Part shown: positions 1 to 7,230 of the stretch, in pieces
Numbering within the stretch: the first letter of the stretch is position 1
How the letters are laid out: each line of letters starts with the position of its first letter
Origin: Bacteroidaceae bacterium
Lineage (GTDB): Bacteria; Bacteroidota; Bacteroidia; Bacteroidales; Bacteroidaceae
NCBI GenBank assembly: GCA_902362375.1
Contig: CABIVS010000013.1
Span: forward strand, 1-30,163
Length of the DNA stretch: 30,163 nt
Direction: 5' to 3'
The notes under the pieces: model-generated
Seen by the model: the letters and a program-made list of their open reading frames with translations, nothing else
Told to the model about the DNA's origin: nothing
The model's database searches: none
Made by a program: the position numbers and the translations under genes

Positions 1-60
1 CTAAAAGCTGGGTGGGATGAAAAATATTTATCAAAACTTTTACAGGATAATGATTTTTAA
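1..60 (+). CDS. possible 3' end of an upstream gene (partial)
   Basis: Frame 1 is open from the first base to a TAA at 58-60 and encodes 19 residues (LKAGWDEKYL then SKLLQDNDF). The mixed charged and hydrophobic composition looks like the helical C-terminus of a protein. The stretch is too short to assign a family, and an open run of 19 codons can occur by chance. If real, the gene is convergent with the LysR gene. Confidence 0.3.
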   Translation, partial: LKAGWDEKYLSKLLQDNDF

Positions 61-268
61 TGCGTCTGCCCTGCATGCGTGGGCTGTACGGCACACACTT
101 GTGAACTATAGAAATAGTGCCGCTCCTCATAAATAATTAAGCTGTCAAATACAGGTTATCTTCCTATAAAGTGTGCATTCGTATGTCTTTAAATGGATTA
201 TCTCACCTAATGCTACACTAAAACAGATACAGTACAGGAATGATAGATGTCCCTTTTTGCTGATAAAA

Positions 269-306
269 GTATGATAGATACATTTTTTTAGAGCTATCTA
301 TCATAC
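269..306. repeat. perfect 12-bp inverted repeat (hairpin), with third copy at 348-359
   Basis: GTATGATAGATA at 269-280 is exactly complementary to TATCTATCATAC at 295-306, leaving a 14-base loop that includes a T run. A third direct copy of the same 12-mer lies at 348-359, so the central arm could pair with either flank. A shorter relative (ATGATAGATG) lies at 240-249. It may be a terminator-like or regulatory hairpin, or a protein-binding site. Function is not known. Confidence 0.6.
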
Positions 307-383
307 CTATTATTTTGATAATTAGAATATTATTAAAATGAATGATAGTATGATAGATATTTTTCCACTATGTATGACCGAAT

Positions 384-444
384 CCGTACAGTTTCACTCA
401 TTTTCGCACTGTTTCATTCATTTCCGTACCGATATGAATCATTT
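384..444. promoter_or_regulatory. three-unit ~20-bp direct repeat, operator-like
   Basis: Three related units follow head to tail with a period of about 20 bases, each starting CGTAC or CGCAC and ending in CATTT: 384-403, 404-423 and 424-444. The spacing of about two helical turns is what tandem AraC-type sites show. The layout resembles operators in front of Bacteroides susC genes controlled by hybrid two-component regulators. No gene starts downstream before the convergent LysR gene, so it could be a remnant. The binding protein is inference. Confidence 0.4.
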
Positions 445-534
445 TGGACAAAACAATAATTAGCTCATGACGGCATGGCTATGAATCTTCTTTTAGAAAT
501 CCTGTAATCTTGAACCCAATCCCCCAATTCCCAA

Positions 535-1434
535 CTAAGCCTGAATAAGGTTATTTTGGGACATTACTTTTTGAATAATCTCAATAAATTTCCGTGTAAC
601 CAATTTCTTATACCTACCTTTCAATTGAAACAAGTATACGTGCATTTCTCCTCCCTTTTCTTTCAAAGGCACAGCTTTTAAATCAGGCTGATTATCAACG
701 CTATGCTGTGAAAGAACACTAATCCAATCTCCAGTGCGCACCATTTGCAGCAAAAGATTAGTATCATTTATTTCCGCCATTGGCTGGAGGCTAATCCCGC
801 TTCGAGATGCTACATTTTCTATCACATTGCGGGTATATGACCCAGACTTTAACAGAGCGAGCGGATAATGTGTCAAGGCCTGTATTGATATTTTCTGCTG
901 TGAAGCTAATGGAGAACGACGATGAACAATCACACACAAAGGGTCCGGGCATAAATCTATCTTCTCCGTCAATGACGATAATGCATCCAGCTTATATGCC
1001 AAGGCAAAGTCTACCTCATTGTTATGCAACATCGTAGTCATATCATTAATGGAAGTGGACTGTGTGAGTATCAGTTTTATACCGGGATATTCTTTTGAGA
1101 AACGGACAATGCTTTCCGCCAGCATGGGACACAGACTGTAAATCACACCAATACGGAGCTCACCTTTATAAATTTGCTGCATATCCCGAAGCTTCTGAAT
1201 ACCCGTTTCCGTTTCGATAATCGACTGCCGAGCATAAGGTAAGAATGCCTGCCCGGCATCCGTCAAATATACTTTCTTCCCTATACGTTCAAAAAGTGGT
1301 GTTCCCAGTTCACTTTCCGTTTGACGGATACTTTGTGAAAGGGTACTTTGGGTGATAAATAATTGTTTGGAAGCCTCCGTAAAATTGAGTACTTCCGCCA
1401 GTCGGATAAAATATCTAAGCTGCGTCAGTTCCAT
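535..1434 (-). CDS. LysR-family transcriptional regulator
   Basis: This 299-residue protein is a DNA-binding regulator of normal LysR length. The winged helix-turn-helix fills about residues 1-60, with the typical ELTQLRYFI start, the segment FTEASKQLFITQSTLSQSI and LGTPLFER. The effector-binding domain covers about residues 90-290, and the ligand cannot be read from sequence. The ATG at 1434 is chosen because the family pattern begins right there. The gene is divergent from pckA with 141 bases between start codons. That is the classic LysR arrangement with an adjacent target, so control of pckA, itself, or both is plausible but not shown. The family is certain, the target is not. Confidence 0.93.
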   Translation of the reverse strand: MELTQLRYFIRLAEVLNFTEASKQLFITQSTLSQSIRQTESELGTPLFERIGKKVYLTDAGQAFLPYARQSIIETETGIQKLRDMQQIYKGELRIGVIYSLCPMLAESIVRFSKEYPGIKLILTQSTSINDMTTMLHNNEVDFALAYKLDALSSLTEKIDLCPDPLCVIVHRRSPLASQQKISIQALTHYPLALLKSGSYTRNVIENVASRSGISLQPMAEINDTNLLLQMVRTGDWISVLSQHSVDNQPDLKAVPLKEKGGEMHVYLFQLKGRYKKLVTRKFIEIIQKVMSQNNLIQA

Positions 1435-1473
1435 TATTATTTCCGATATATATCATTAAAAGTATTAATTATG

Positions 1474-1481
1474 CAAATATA
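1474..1481 (-). promoter_or_regulatory. Bacteroides -7 element for the LysR gene
   Basis: On the minus strand TATATTTG, followed by C, fits the Bacteroides TAnnTTTG consensus about 40 bases before the LysR start codon. No good TTTG was found at the usual -33 distance. Confidence 0.5.
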
Positions 1482-1502
1482 AGACATCGTTTGGAAAGGC
1501 TG

Positions 1503-1510
1503 TAACTTTG
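1503..1510 (+). promoter_or_regulatory. Bacteroides -7 element for pckA
   Basis: TAACTTTG fits TAnnTTTG and lies 65 bases before the pckA ATG. A TTTG at 1490-1493 is only 9 bases upstream, which is too close for a normal -33 box. The promoter may be weak without an activator, which would fit control by the divergent LysR protein. That last point is inference. Confidence 0.5.
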
Positions 1511-1575
1511 CCGTCGATAAATAAATCAGGAATGAAGAAATAAATTTTATATATCAATCATTAATATTTGAAAGT

Positions 1576-3168
1576 ATGGAAAATGTAGATTTAAGCAAGT
1601 ATGGCATTGTCGGTAATTTTGAGATTGTACACAACCCATCGTATGAACAATTGTTTCAGGACGAAATGAATCCAGCTAATGAAGGTTTCGAGAAAGGTTA
1701 TCTGACTGATACGGGAGCAGTAGCCGTGAATACTGGTAAGTTCACAGGACGGTCACCCAAAGACAAATATATTGTGAAAGATGCTATTACCGAAAATACT
1801 GTTTGGTGGGACGGGGTAATAAACAAGCCTGTTTCTACCGAAATATGGAATGACTTGAAAGCATTATCTCAAAAACAACTTTCTTCTTCGAGAAAGTTAT
1901 ATGTGGTAGATACTTTCTGCGGTGCTAATGAGAATACCCGCCTGAAAGTACGTTTCATTATGGAAGTGGCCTGGCAAGCACATTTTGTCACCAATATGTT
2001 CATGCGCCCCTCTTTTTATGATTTGAAAAACTATGGCGAACCGGATTTTGTGGTATTAAATTCTTCCAAGACTGTTAACCCGAATTGGAAAGAACAAGGC
2101 TTGAATTCGGAAGTTTTCGTCTGCTTTAATCTAACTGAACGTATGCAGGTGATTGGCGGCACATGGTATGGTGGCGAAATGAAAAAAGGAATGTTCTGTA
2201 TGCAAAACTATTACCTGCCGCTGCAAGGTATTCCCTCAATGCACTGTTCCGCAAATGTGGGCGAGGCAGGTGATGTGGTGATTTTCTTCGGTTTGTCGGG
2301 AACGGGAAAAACTACTTTATCTGCCGACCCGAAACGTTATCTGATTGGAGATGATGAACATGGCTGGGATGAAAATGGTGTATTCAATTATGAAGGTGGT
2401 TGCTATGCCAAAGTTATTAACCTGAGCGAAGAGAGTGAACCAGATATCTGGCGTGCCATCCGTCGGGATGCACTGTTGGAAAATGTGACGGTACGTCCTG
2501 ATGGAAGTGTAGACTTCACTGATAAATCAAGAACAGAGAATACACGTGTATCTTATCCGATTTATCATATCAATAAGATTGTACTTCCTTCCAAAGCTGG
2601 TCATGCAAAAAAAATCGTTTACCTGTCTGCCGATGCATTTGGCGTGTTACCCCCGGTTTCTATCCTTGACGAGAACCAAGCTCAATATCATTTGCTGAGT
2701 GGCTTTACATCCAAACTGGCAGGTACTGAACGGGGCATCACCGAACCTATACCATCATTCTCGCCAGCATTTGGTGAAGCTTTCCTGACATTACATCCCA
2801 CCATGTATGCAAAAACACTCGTTGCCCGGATGAAAGAACACGGTGCGAAGGCTTATCTTGTAAATACTGGTTGGAACGGTACGGGTAAACGAATTTCTCT
2901 CAAAGACACCCGTGCTATCATCGACTCCATCATCGATGGTTCTATTGATGAAGTGGATACGATTCATATTCCTATCATGAACCTGAATGTACCCAAAGCA
3001 TTGAAAAATGTATCGGAAGGCATTCTCGACCCTCGTAATACTTACACCGATGTCAATGAATGGAAAGAAAAAGCAAAGAAATTGGCTGGTATGTATAGGG
3101 AAAACTTTAAGCAGTATTGCGATAATGACGCTGCCAAAGCACTTGTCGTTTTCGGACCCCAACTCTGA
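1576..3168 (+). CDS. pckA: phosphoenolpyruvate carboxykinase (ATP)
   Basis: A cytosolic enzyme of the ATP-dependent PEPCK family (EC 4.1.1.49) that interconverts oxaloacetate and phosphoenolpyruvate. In Bacteroides it is thought to act mainly in CO2 fixation on the way to succinate, with ATP gain. The 530-residue length is normal. Visible motifs are the substrate Arg in TGRSPKDK (Arg59), MHCSANVG (His223), the kinase-1a loop [11 protein letters not shown] (239-249), the metal-binding GDDEHGWD (258-265) and NYEGGCYAK (271-279). The protein begins at the first ATG of the frame, in line with the family. It is monocistronic, with a strong terminator at 3284-3323, and is divergent from the LysR gene. 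Confidence 0.98.
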   Translation: MENVDLSKYGIVGNFEIVHNPSYEQLFQDEMNPANEGFEKGYLTDTGAVAVNTGKFTGRSPKDKYIVKDAITENTVWWDGVINKPVSTEIWNDLKALSQKQLSSSRKLYVVDTFCGANENTRLKVRFIMEVAWQAHFVTNMFMRPSFYDLKNYGEPDFVVLNSSKTVNPNWKEQGLNSEVFVCFNLTERMQVIGGTWYGGEMKKGMFCMQNYYLPLQGIPSMHCSANVGEAGDVVIFFGLSGTGKTTLSADPKRYLIGDDEHGWDENGVFNYEGGCYAKVINLSEESEPDIWRAIRRDALLENVTVRPDGSVDFTDKSRTENTRVSYPIYHINKIVLPSKAGHAKKIVYLSADAFGVLPPVSILDENQAQYHLLSGFTSKLAGTERGITEPIPSFSPAFGEAFLTLHPTMYAKTLVARMKEHGAKAYLVNTGWNGTGKRISLKDTRAIIDSIIDGSIDEVDTIHIPIMNLNVPKALKNVSEGILDPRNTYTDVNEWKEKAKKLAGMYRENFKQYCDNDAAKALVVFGPQL

Positions 3169-3283
3169 ACCACCTCATCTATCAATCAGATACAGTAGTG
3201 CTACTTAATTTTTAAACTTTATTGTAAAGAAAATGAGTTTTATAATTTAGTCCAAATCCTACAAAATCTTATGTTAACCACTT

Positions 3284-3323
3284 AAAATAAAAGCGATGAA
3301 TTCAAATTCATCGCTTTTATTTT
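3284..3323. terminator. bidirectional terminator between pckA and the OmpA remnant
   Basis: Arms 3284-3302 and 3305-3323 are perfectly complementary over 19 bases, with a GCGATGAA core and A-rich/T-rich ends. The innermost pairs must open to form a loop. T runs follow on both strands, so it can end pckA transcripts and the long minus-strand transcript from the PUL. Confidence 0.9.
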
Positions 3324-3344
3324 ATCTCTAAGTGAAGGTCTTTT

Positions 3345-3671
3345 CTACTCTTTCACATCCTTATTAGCAATTGTATCGGATGAAGAACTACCAGGAGCCT
3401 GATCAATCAAATCCATGAACTGATCCAGTTTAGGAGTTATAATAATCTCGTTCCGGCGGTTACGAGCTTTTCCTTCTGCCGTATCATTACCGGCTACCGG
3501 ATTAAATTCACCTCGACCGGCAGCTGTCAGGCGTTTGGGATTTATACCATAAATATTCTGTAATGCCTGAACAACAGATGAAGCACTCAACGCACTCAAA
3601 TCCCAATTATTACGTATATTTGTACGAGAGAACGTGCCTGATTTTCTCTTAGCTGCAATTGTACCTATCAC
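3345..3671 (-). pseudogene. C-terminal fragment of an OmpA/MotB-family outer membrane protein
   Basis: The frame encodes about 108 residues that match the last part of an OmpA-like peptidoglycan-binding domain: NNWDLSALSASSVVQAL, INPKRLTAAGRGEFNPVAGN, then KARNRRNEIIITPKLDQ. Everything before this is missing: signal peptide, N-terminal region and the first half of the OmpA domain with its usual HTD motif. The only start is a GTG at 3671, overlapping the stop of the GH2 gene by four bases. An in-frame TAG lies a few bases upstream (one codon before the GTG). It is therefore a decapitated gene. A short cytoplasmic protein could still be translated by coupling, but it would not reach its normal compartment. 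The missing half is not elsewhere in the window. Confidence 0.75.
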
Positions 3672-5716
3672 AATCTACAATGAAAGCTATCGCTCAAAGG
3701 TAACTTCTTATTAGTGGAGACGACCTTTATTTCATTTTCACCAGGTTGTAGTTCCACATTTTTCCATTCCAGAATAGCATACGAATCCGGTGTTGCTTTA
3801 CCATAACTCTTACCGTTTACAAACAATTCGGCTCCTGACTGATTCGTGAAAGCAATAATTGTTTGCAAACGTTGTGTACGCACCGTGTTACGTTTGCCTG
3901 TCAAATAAAGCATTGGTTCTTCCCCATTCCAGTTAGCTTTATAGAAGTAGAAAGCATCTTTACGAACTTTCCGGTCGAAGGTAACCAAACCTTTATCATT
4001 AATTCCGGGACGATCTCCTTCAGTGCGATGTGCAGCGCCAAAATCAAACATATTCCATACAAAGCTTCCCCATACATAAGGGCGGGAAGAGATTGTTTTC
4101 CAGTTTTCAATGTGATAATACGTCTGCCAGTTTTCAGGATGCCACCAGCTGGTTGGTACAGTTTTAACCAACGAATCTTGTTGATGGTAAATACTTGCGC
4201 CGGCACCATATTCACTGATAGCGATACATATTTCCGGATGATCCTTATGCATTCGATCCAACCATTTCCCCAAATCAGCGGGAGTGCCACCATACCATCC
4301 ATCATAACGGTTCCAGGCAATAGCATCCGTTATGAAATTCAAATCTCCCATTTGATTACTTGCAGAGGTCGTAAGTCGAGTAGGATCTTCCTGATGTGCC
4401 AGCACATTTAATTCTTTGATGTACTCAACCGGATTATCTCCCAACTCCGTCAACTCATTAAATAGCCCCCACACACAAATAGAAGGATGATTATAATGTT
4501 GGCGAATCAGCTCTTTGAGCTGTTCCTTTCCGTTGGCACGGAAAGCAGGTAAATCCACAAACCCCTTATCATTATATCCACCAGGGCCCACAAAAGGTAT
4601 TTCAGCCCATACAATAATACCATTCTTATCCATCAGATCATAAAAATAAGTAGCTTGCGGATAATGCGCCAGACGAACAGCATTCACTCCCATCTCCAAC
4701 ATCAATGCCACATCTTCCTCATGGTGTTGCGGGCGCAACGCATTGCCCACCTCACTCCTATCCTGATGACGGCAAACGCCTTGAAGAGGTAAATGTTTTC
4801 CATTCAGGAAAAAACCTTTATCAGGGGCGATCCGGTAAAAACGAAGTCCTAACGGTTGTGTGACGCGATCTACCATCTGACCATTCCGGGAAAGAGTCAC
4901 TTCCGCCTGATAAAGGAAAGGATCCTGACGGCCATTCCATAAATGAGGTTGATCGATTTCAAATGTAAATTCCTGCTGCATTGCTGCGTTTCCAGAAAGA
5001 TTCACTTTCTTTGTACCTTCTTTCACCACCCTTTGACCATCTAACAGGCGTACATTAAGCTCTACTTCCCGATTACCACTATCTCCGTTTGATAAATCAA
5101 CAACAGCACGCACCTTAGCATATTTATGGCTTACACTATCCTGTATCAGACGTACTCCGGGAGAAGCATAATTCAAAGGAGAAATACACGTCTCATCAGT
5201 AATCAGCAAATGTACATCCCGATAAATACCTCCATAAAAATTAAAGTCACCGACCAAAGGCATAATATCCAACTGTTCACCATTATTCACCCGTACCAAT
5301 ATAGAATTTTCTTTTCCATATTCCACCTTTCCAGTGATCTCAAAGATAAAAGCCCCATATCCCCCACGATGCTCACCTATATGACGACGATTGACAAACA
5401 CATCCGCAATGTTATTCACTCCTTCGAAACGAATAAAAAGACGTTTTCCTTTCCATTCGGAACGAATAAATAAATTCTTCTCATAATTGCCAATTCCCCG
5501 TTTATAGTCTATCTTACCGGACAAAGCATCCTGTGCATTCCAAGTATGAGGCAAATCAACTCTTACTTCTGTTCCCTTCTGTACCTGATGCGAGAACCGG
5601 AAATTCCAATCGTTATTTAACAAGATATCCTGTCGCTGGGCAAACATCGACATACCATAAAGCATAAATAAAACAACCGATACCAAACGGTTGGACTGTA
5701 AAAAAACTGTTCTCAT
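3668..5716 (-). CDS. GH2 beta-galactosidase
   Basis: A 682-residue glycoside hydrolase of family 2, expected to remove terminal beta-galactose from an imported oligosaccharide in the periplasm. An N-terminal signal peptide ends near MSMFAQ (about residue 27). A jelly-roll sugar-binding domain covers about 30-175, an Ig-like domain 180-295, and the TIM barrel about 300-590. The acid/base is Glu421 in GLFNEL and the nucleophile Glu502 in ISEYGAG. A C-terminal beta-sandwich (about 605-682) appears to end naturally. I see no clear beta-glucuronidase-type Asn-Lys signature, so beta-galactosidase is the best call, although linkage specificity is not readable. The ATG lies one base after the sulfatase stop, so translation is probably coupled. 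It is the last intact gene of the PUL. Confidence 0.92.
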   Translation of the reverse strand: MRTVFLQSNRLVSVVLFMLYGMSMFAQRQDILLNNDWNFRFSHQVQKGTEVRVDLPHTWNAQDALSGKIDYKRGIGNYEKNLFIRSEWKGKRLFIRFEGVNNIADVFVNRRHIGEHRGGYGAFIFEITGKVEYGKENSILVRVNNGEQLDIMPLVGDFNFYGGIYRDVHLLITDETCISPLNYASPGVRLIQDSVSHKYAKVRAVVDLSNGDSGNREVELNVRLLDGQRVVKEGTKKVNLSGNAAMQQEFTFEIDQPHLWNGRQDPFLYQAEVTLSRNGQMVDRVTQPLGLRFYRIAPDKGFFLNGKHLPLQGVCRHQDRSEVGNALRPQHHEEDVALMLEMGVNAVRLAHYPQATYFYDLMDKNGIIVWAEIPFVGPGGYNDKGFVDLPAFRANGKEQLKELIRQHYNHPSICVWGLFNELTELGDNPVEYIKELNVLAHQEDPTRLTTSASNQMGDLNFITDAIAWNRYDGWYGGTPADLGKWLDRMHKDHPEICIAISEYGAGASIYHQQDSLVKTVPTSWWHPENWQTYYHIENWKTISSRPYVWGSFVWNMFDFGAAHRTEGDRPGINDKGLVTFDRKVRKDAFYFYKANWNGEEPMLYLTGKRNTVRTQRLQTIIAFTNQSGAELFVNGKSYGKATPDSYAILEWKNVELQPGENEIKVVSTNKKLPLSDSFHCRL

Positions 5717-5717
5717 A

Positions 5718-7157
5718 TTATTTCTTTAATGATGACTTCTTTATTCTGATAAAAGAAGACAATGATTCGACCTTATTCTTATATTTTTTCTCATCTACCC
5801 GGTTCTTGTTTTCCTTCCTGTCAATCTGATGATCAAACAGCATACTAGCTTTCTTCACGTCGCCTTTCATCCATTCCGCATAACTATAACGCCGGTCAAC
5901 AGCATTATCTCCTCCTTCCCACTGAATATAAACTTCATCTTTCGTCTTAGCTTTCAGATTTTTGAAAACCCCGGCAAAGCTTTGTCCGCTTAACTGTTCA
6001 GCGGGAACAGGAAGTTTGCAAAGTTCACATAAAGTCGGGTACAAATCAACAAATTCCACCATCGATTTTGTTTTTCCCTTTTTCATTCCCGGCACACGGA
6101 CAATCAACGGTACATGAGTAGAAGTATCCATCAGATTATGTTTACCTATAAAATCATGTTCTCCCAGATTCCAGCCATGATCCCCCAACAAAACCACAAT
6201 TGTATTATCCGATAATCCCAGTTCATCCAATGCATCCAATACCTTGCCGATCTGTGCATCCACATAACTCAAACAAGCATAATATCCATGTTTTACCTCC
6301 CGTTGGAAGTCAATATCACTCGTATCCGTAACCCGTGCATACGCATATATCTCGCCCGAATTACGAACCTGCTCCGGTAATCCTTCAGGCCGGAAACGAT
6401 TGGTAGCCAAAGGTATTTCCTCCCGTTTATATAAATCCCAATATTTCTTTGGAGCATTGAACGGCAAATGAGGTTTCCAGAAACCACAAGCCAAGAAGAA
6501 AGGTTTGCCGGTCTCCTTCATCCTTTTCAAGTCACGAATAGCCCGGTTTGCAAGTTTCCCATCATCATAGGCAGTATCAGGAACATCAGCAGATTCACAG
6601 AAAGGTCCCCTCATCGTTTTCGGATTAATCGTTTTTCCCGATTCCGAATTCATCCAAAGTTCCCATTTATTATATTCCGCCCAATATACATCATATCCAT
6701 CCGGATGATTCCGGTAAGGAGCCTCGCTCCACGAATCCGCATGATCGCTGATATGATGAAACACCTTGCCGTCCGAAATAGTATGATAACCATTCCGGGT
6801 GAACCATCCCGAAATAGGTATTGCTTCAGGACAATCTTTGCTGGCATAGGCGGAAAAACTAATAAAGCGATCGGGATAATGAGGATATACCCCCGTCAAT
6901 AAACTAGCCCGGGATGCCCCACTCACCGGAATATTACAATACGCATTCTGAAACAAGACTCCACTTGCCGCCAAACGGTCCATATTAGGAGTTTTCACTA
7001 CATCTACCCCGTAGCACCCCAGTTCGGGACGCATATCATCAGCCATTATAAAAAGCACATTCATTCGAGATACATCCTGTTGTGCACGTAGTATAGATGA
7101 GATGCAGCAAGCTGTTCCACAAAAAAACGCATATTTTATTGATATTCTATTTTTCAT
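5718..7157 (-). CDS. S1-family sulfatase, serine type
   Basis: A 479-residue type I sulfatase (alkaline phosphatase superfamily) most like the iduronate-2-sulfatase-type branch. A signal peptide of about 25 residues ends near ILRAQ, so it acts in the periplasm. Metal-binding MADDMRP has Asp40-Asp41. The catalytic site is PVSGASRASLLTG with Ser79 as the residue to be turned into formylglycine. S-x-A-x-R is a serine-type variant of C/S-x-P/A-x-R and needs an anSME maturase encoded elsewhere. GDHGWNLGEH (325-334) and Lys339-His340 supply further metal and sulfate ligands. It is the first enzyme after SusD, separated by a hairpin. Together with the GH2 enzyme it points to a sulfated, galactose-containing glycan. 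The sulfate position is unknown. Confidence 0.93.
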   Translation of the reverse strand: MKNRISIKYAFFCGTACCISSILRAQQDVSRMNVLFIMADDMRPELGCYGVDVVKTPNMDRLAASGVLFQNAYCNIPVSGASRASLLTGVYPHYPDRFISFSAYASKDCPEAIPISGWFTRNGYHTISDGKVFHHISDHADSWSEAPYRNHPDGYDVYWAEYNKWELWMNSESGKTINPKTMRGPFCESADVPDTAYDDGKLANRAIRDLKRMKETGKPFFLACGFWKPHLPFNAPKKYWDLYKREEIPLATNRFRPEGLPEQVRNSGEIYAYARVTDTSDIDFQREVKHGYYACLSYVDAQIGKVLDALDELGLSDNTIVVLLGDHGWNLGEHDFIGKHNLMDTSTHVPLIVRVPGMKKGKTKSMVEFVDLYPTLCELCKLPVPAEQLSGQSFAGVFKNLKAKTKDEVYIQWEGGDNAVDRRYSYAEWMKGDVKKASMLFDHQIDRKENKNRVDEKKYKNKVESLSSFIRIKKSSLKK

Positions 7158-7174
7158 TTTCTACCTTAAATTTT

Positions 7175-7210
7175 CAAGACCTGCAATATACTAAAATATT
7201 ACAGGTCTTG
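7175..7210 (-). terminator. hairpin between susD and the sulfatase gene (attenuator-like)
   Basis: Arms CAAGACCTG (7175-7183) and CAGGTCTTG (7202-7210) pair perfectly, and the stem extends inward to 7189/7196 with one mismatch and a six-base loop. No long U tract follows in the minus direction. It may be a leaky terminator or an RNA-stability or processing element that lowers enzyme mRNA relative to susCD, rather than a full stop. Confidence 0.6.
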
Positions 7211-7230
7211 TGCATCATTTTAATTTAAAA

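Larger units (their letters stand above)
61..534. other. gene-poor intergenic region with repeats
   Basis: No ORF with coding character is visible in this AT-rich stretch. It holds a small CGGCAC/GTGCCG inverted repeat (89-94 and 117-122), the GTATGATAGATA repeats (269-359) and a three-unit direct repeat (384-444). These are listed separately. Confidence 0.6.

Noticed and set aside
3863..4411. 182-codon plus-strand frame inside the GH2 gene, and a 141-codon minus frame at 3901-4326
   Set aside because: Both lie within the well-supported GH2 frame, with no family resemblance and no promoter of their own.
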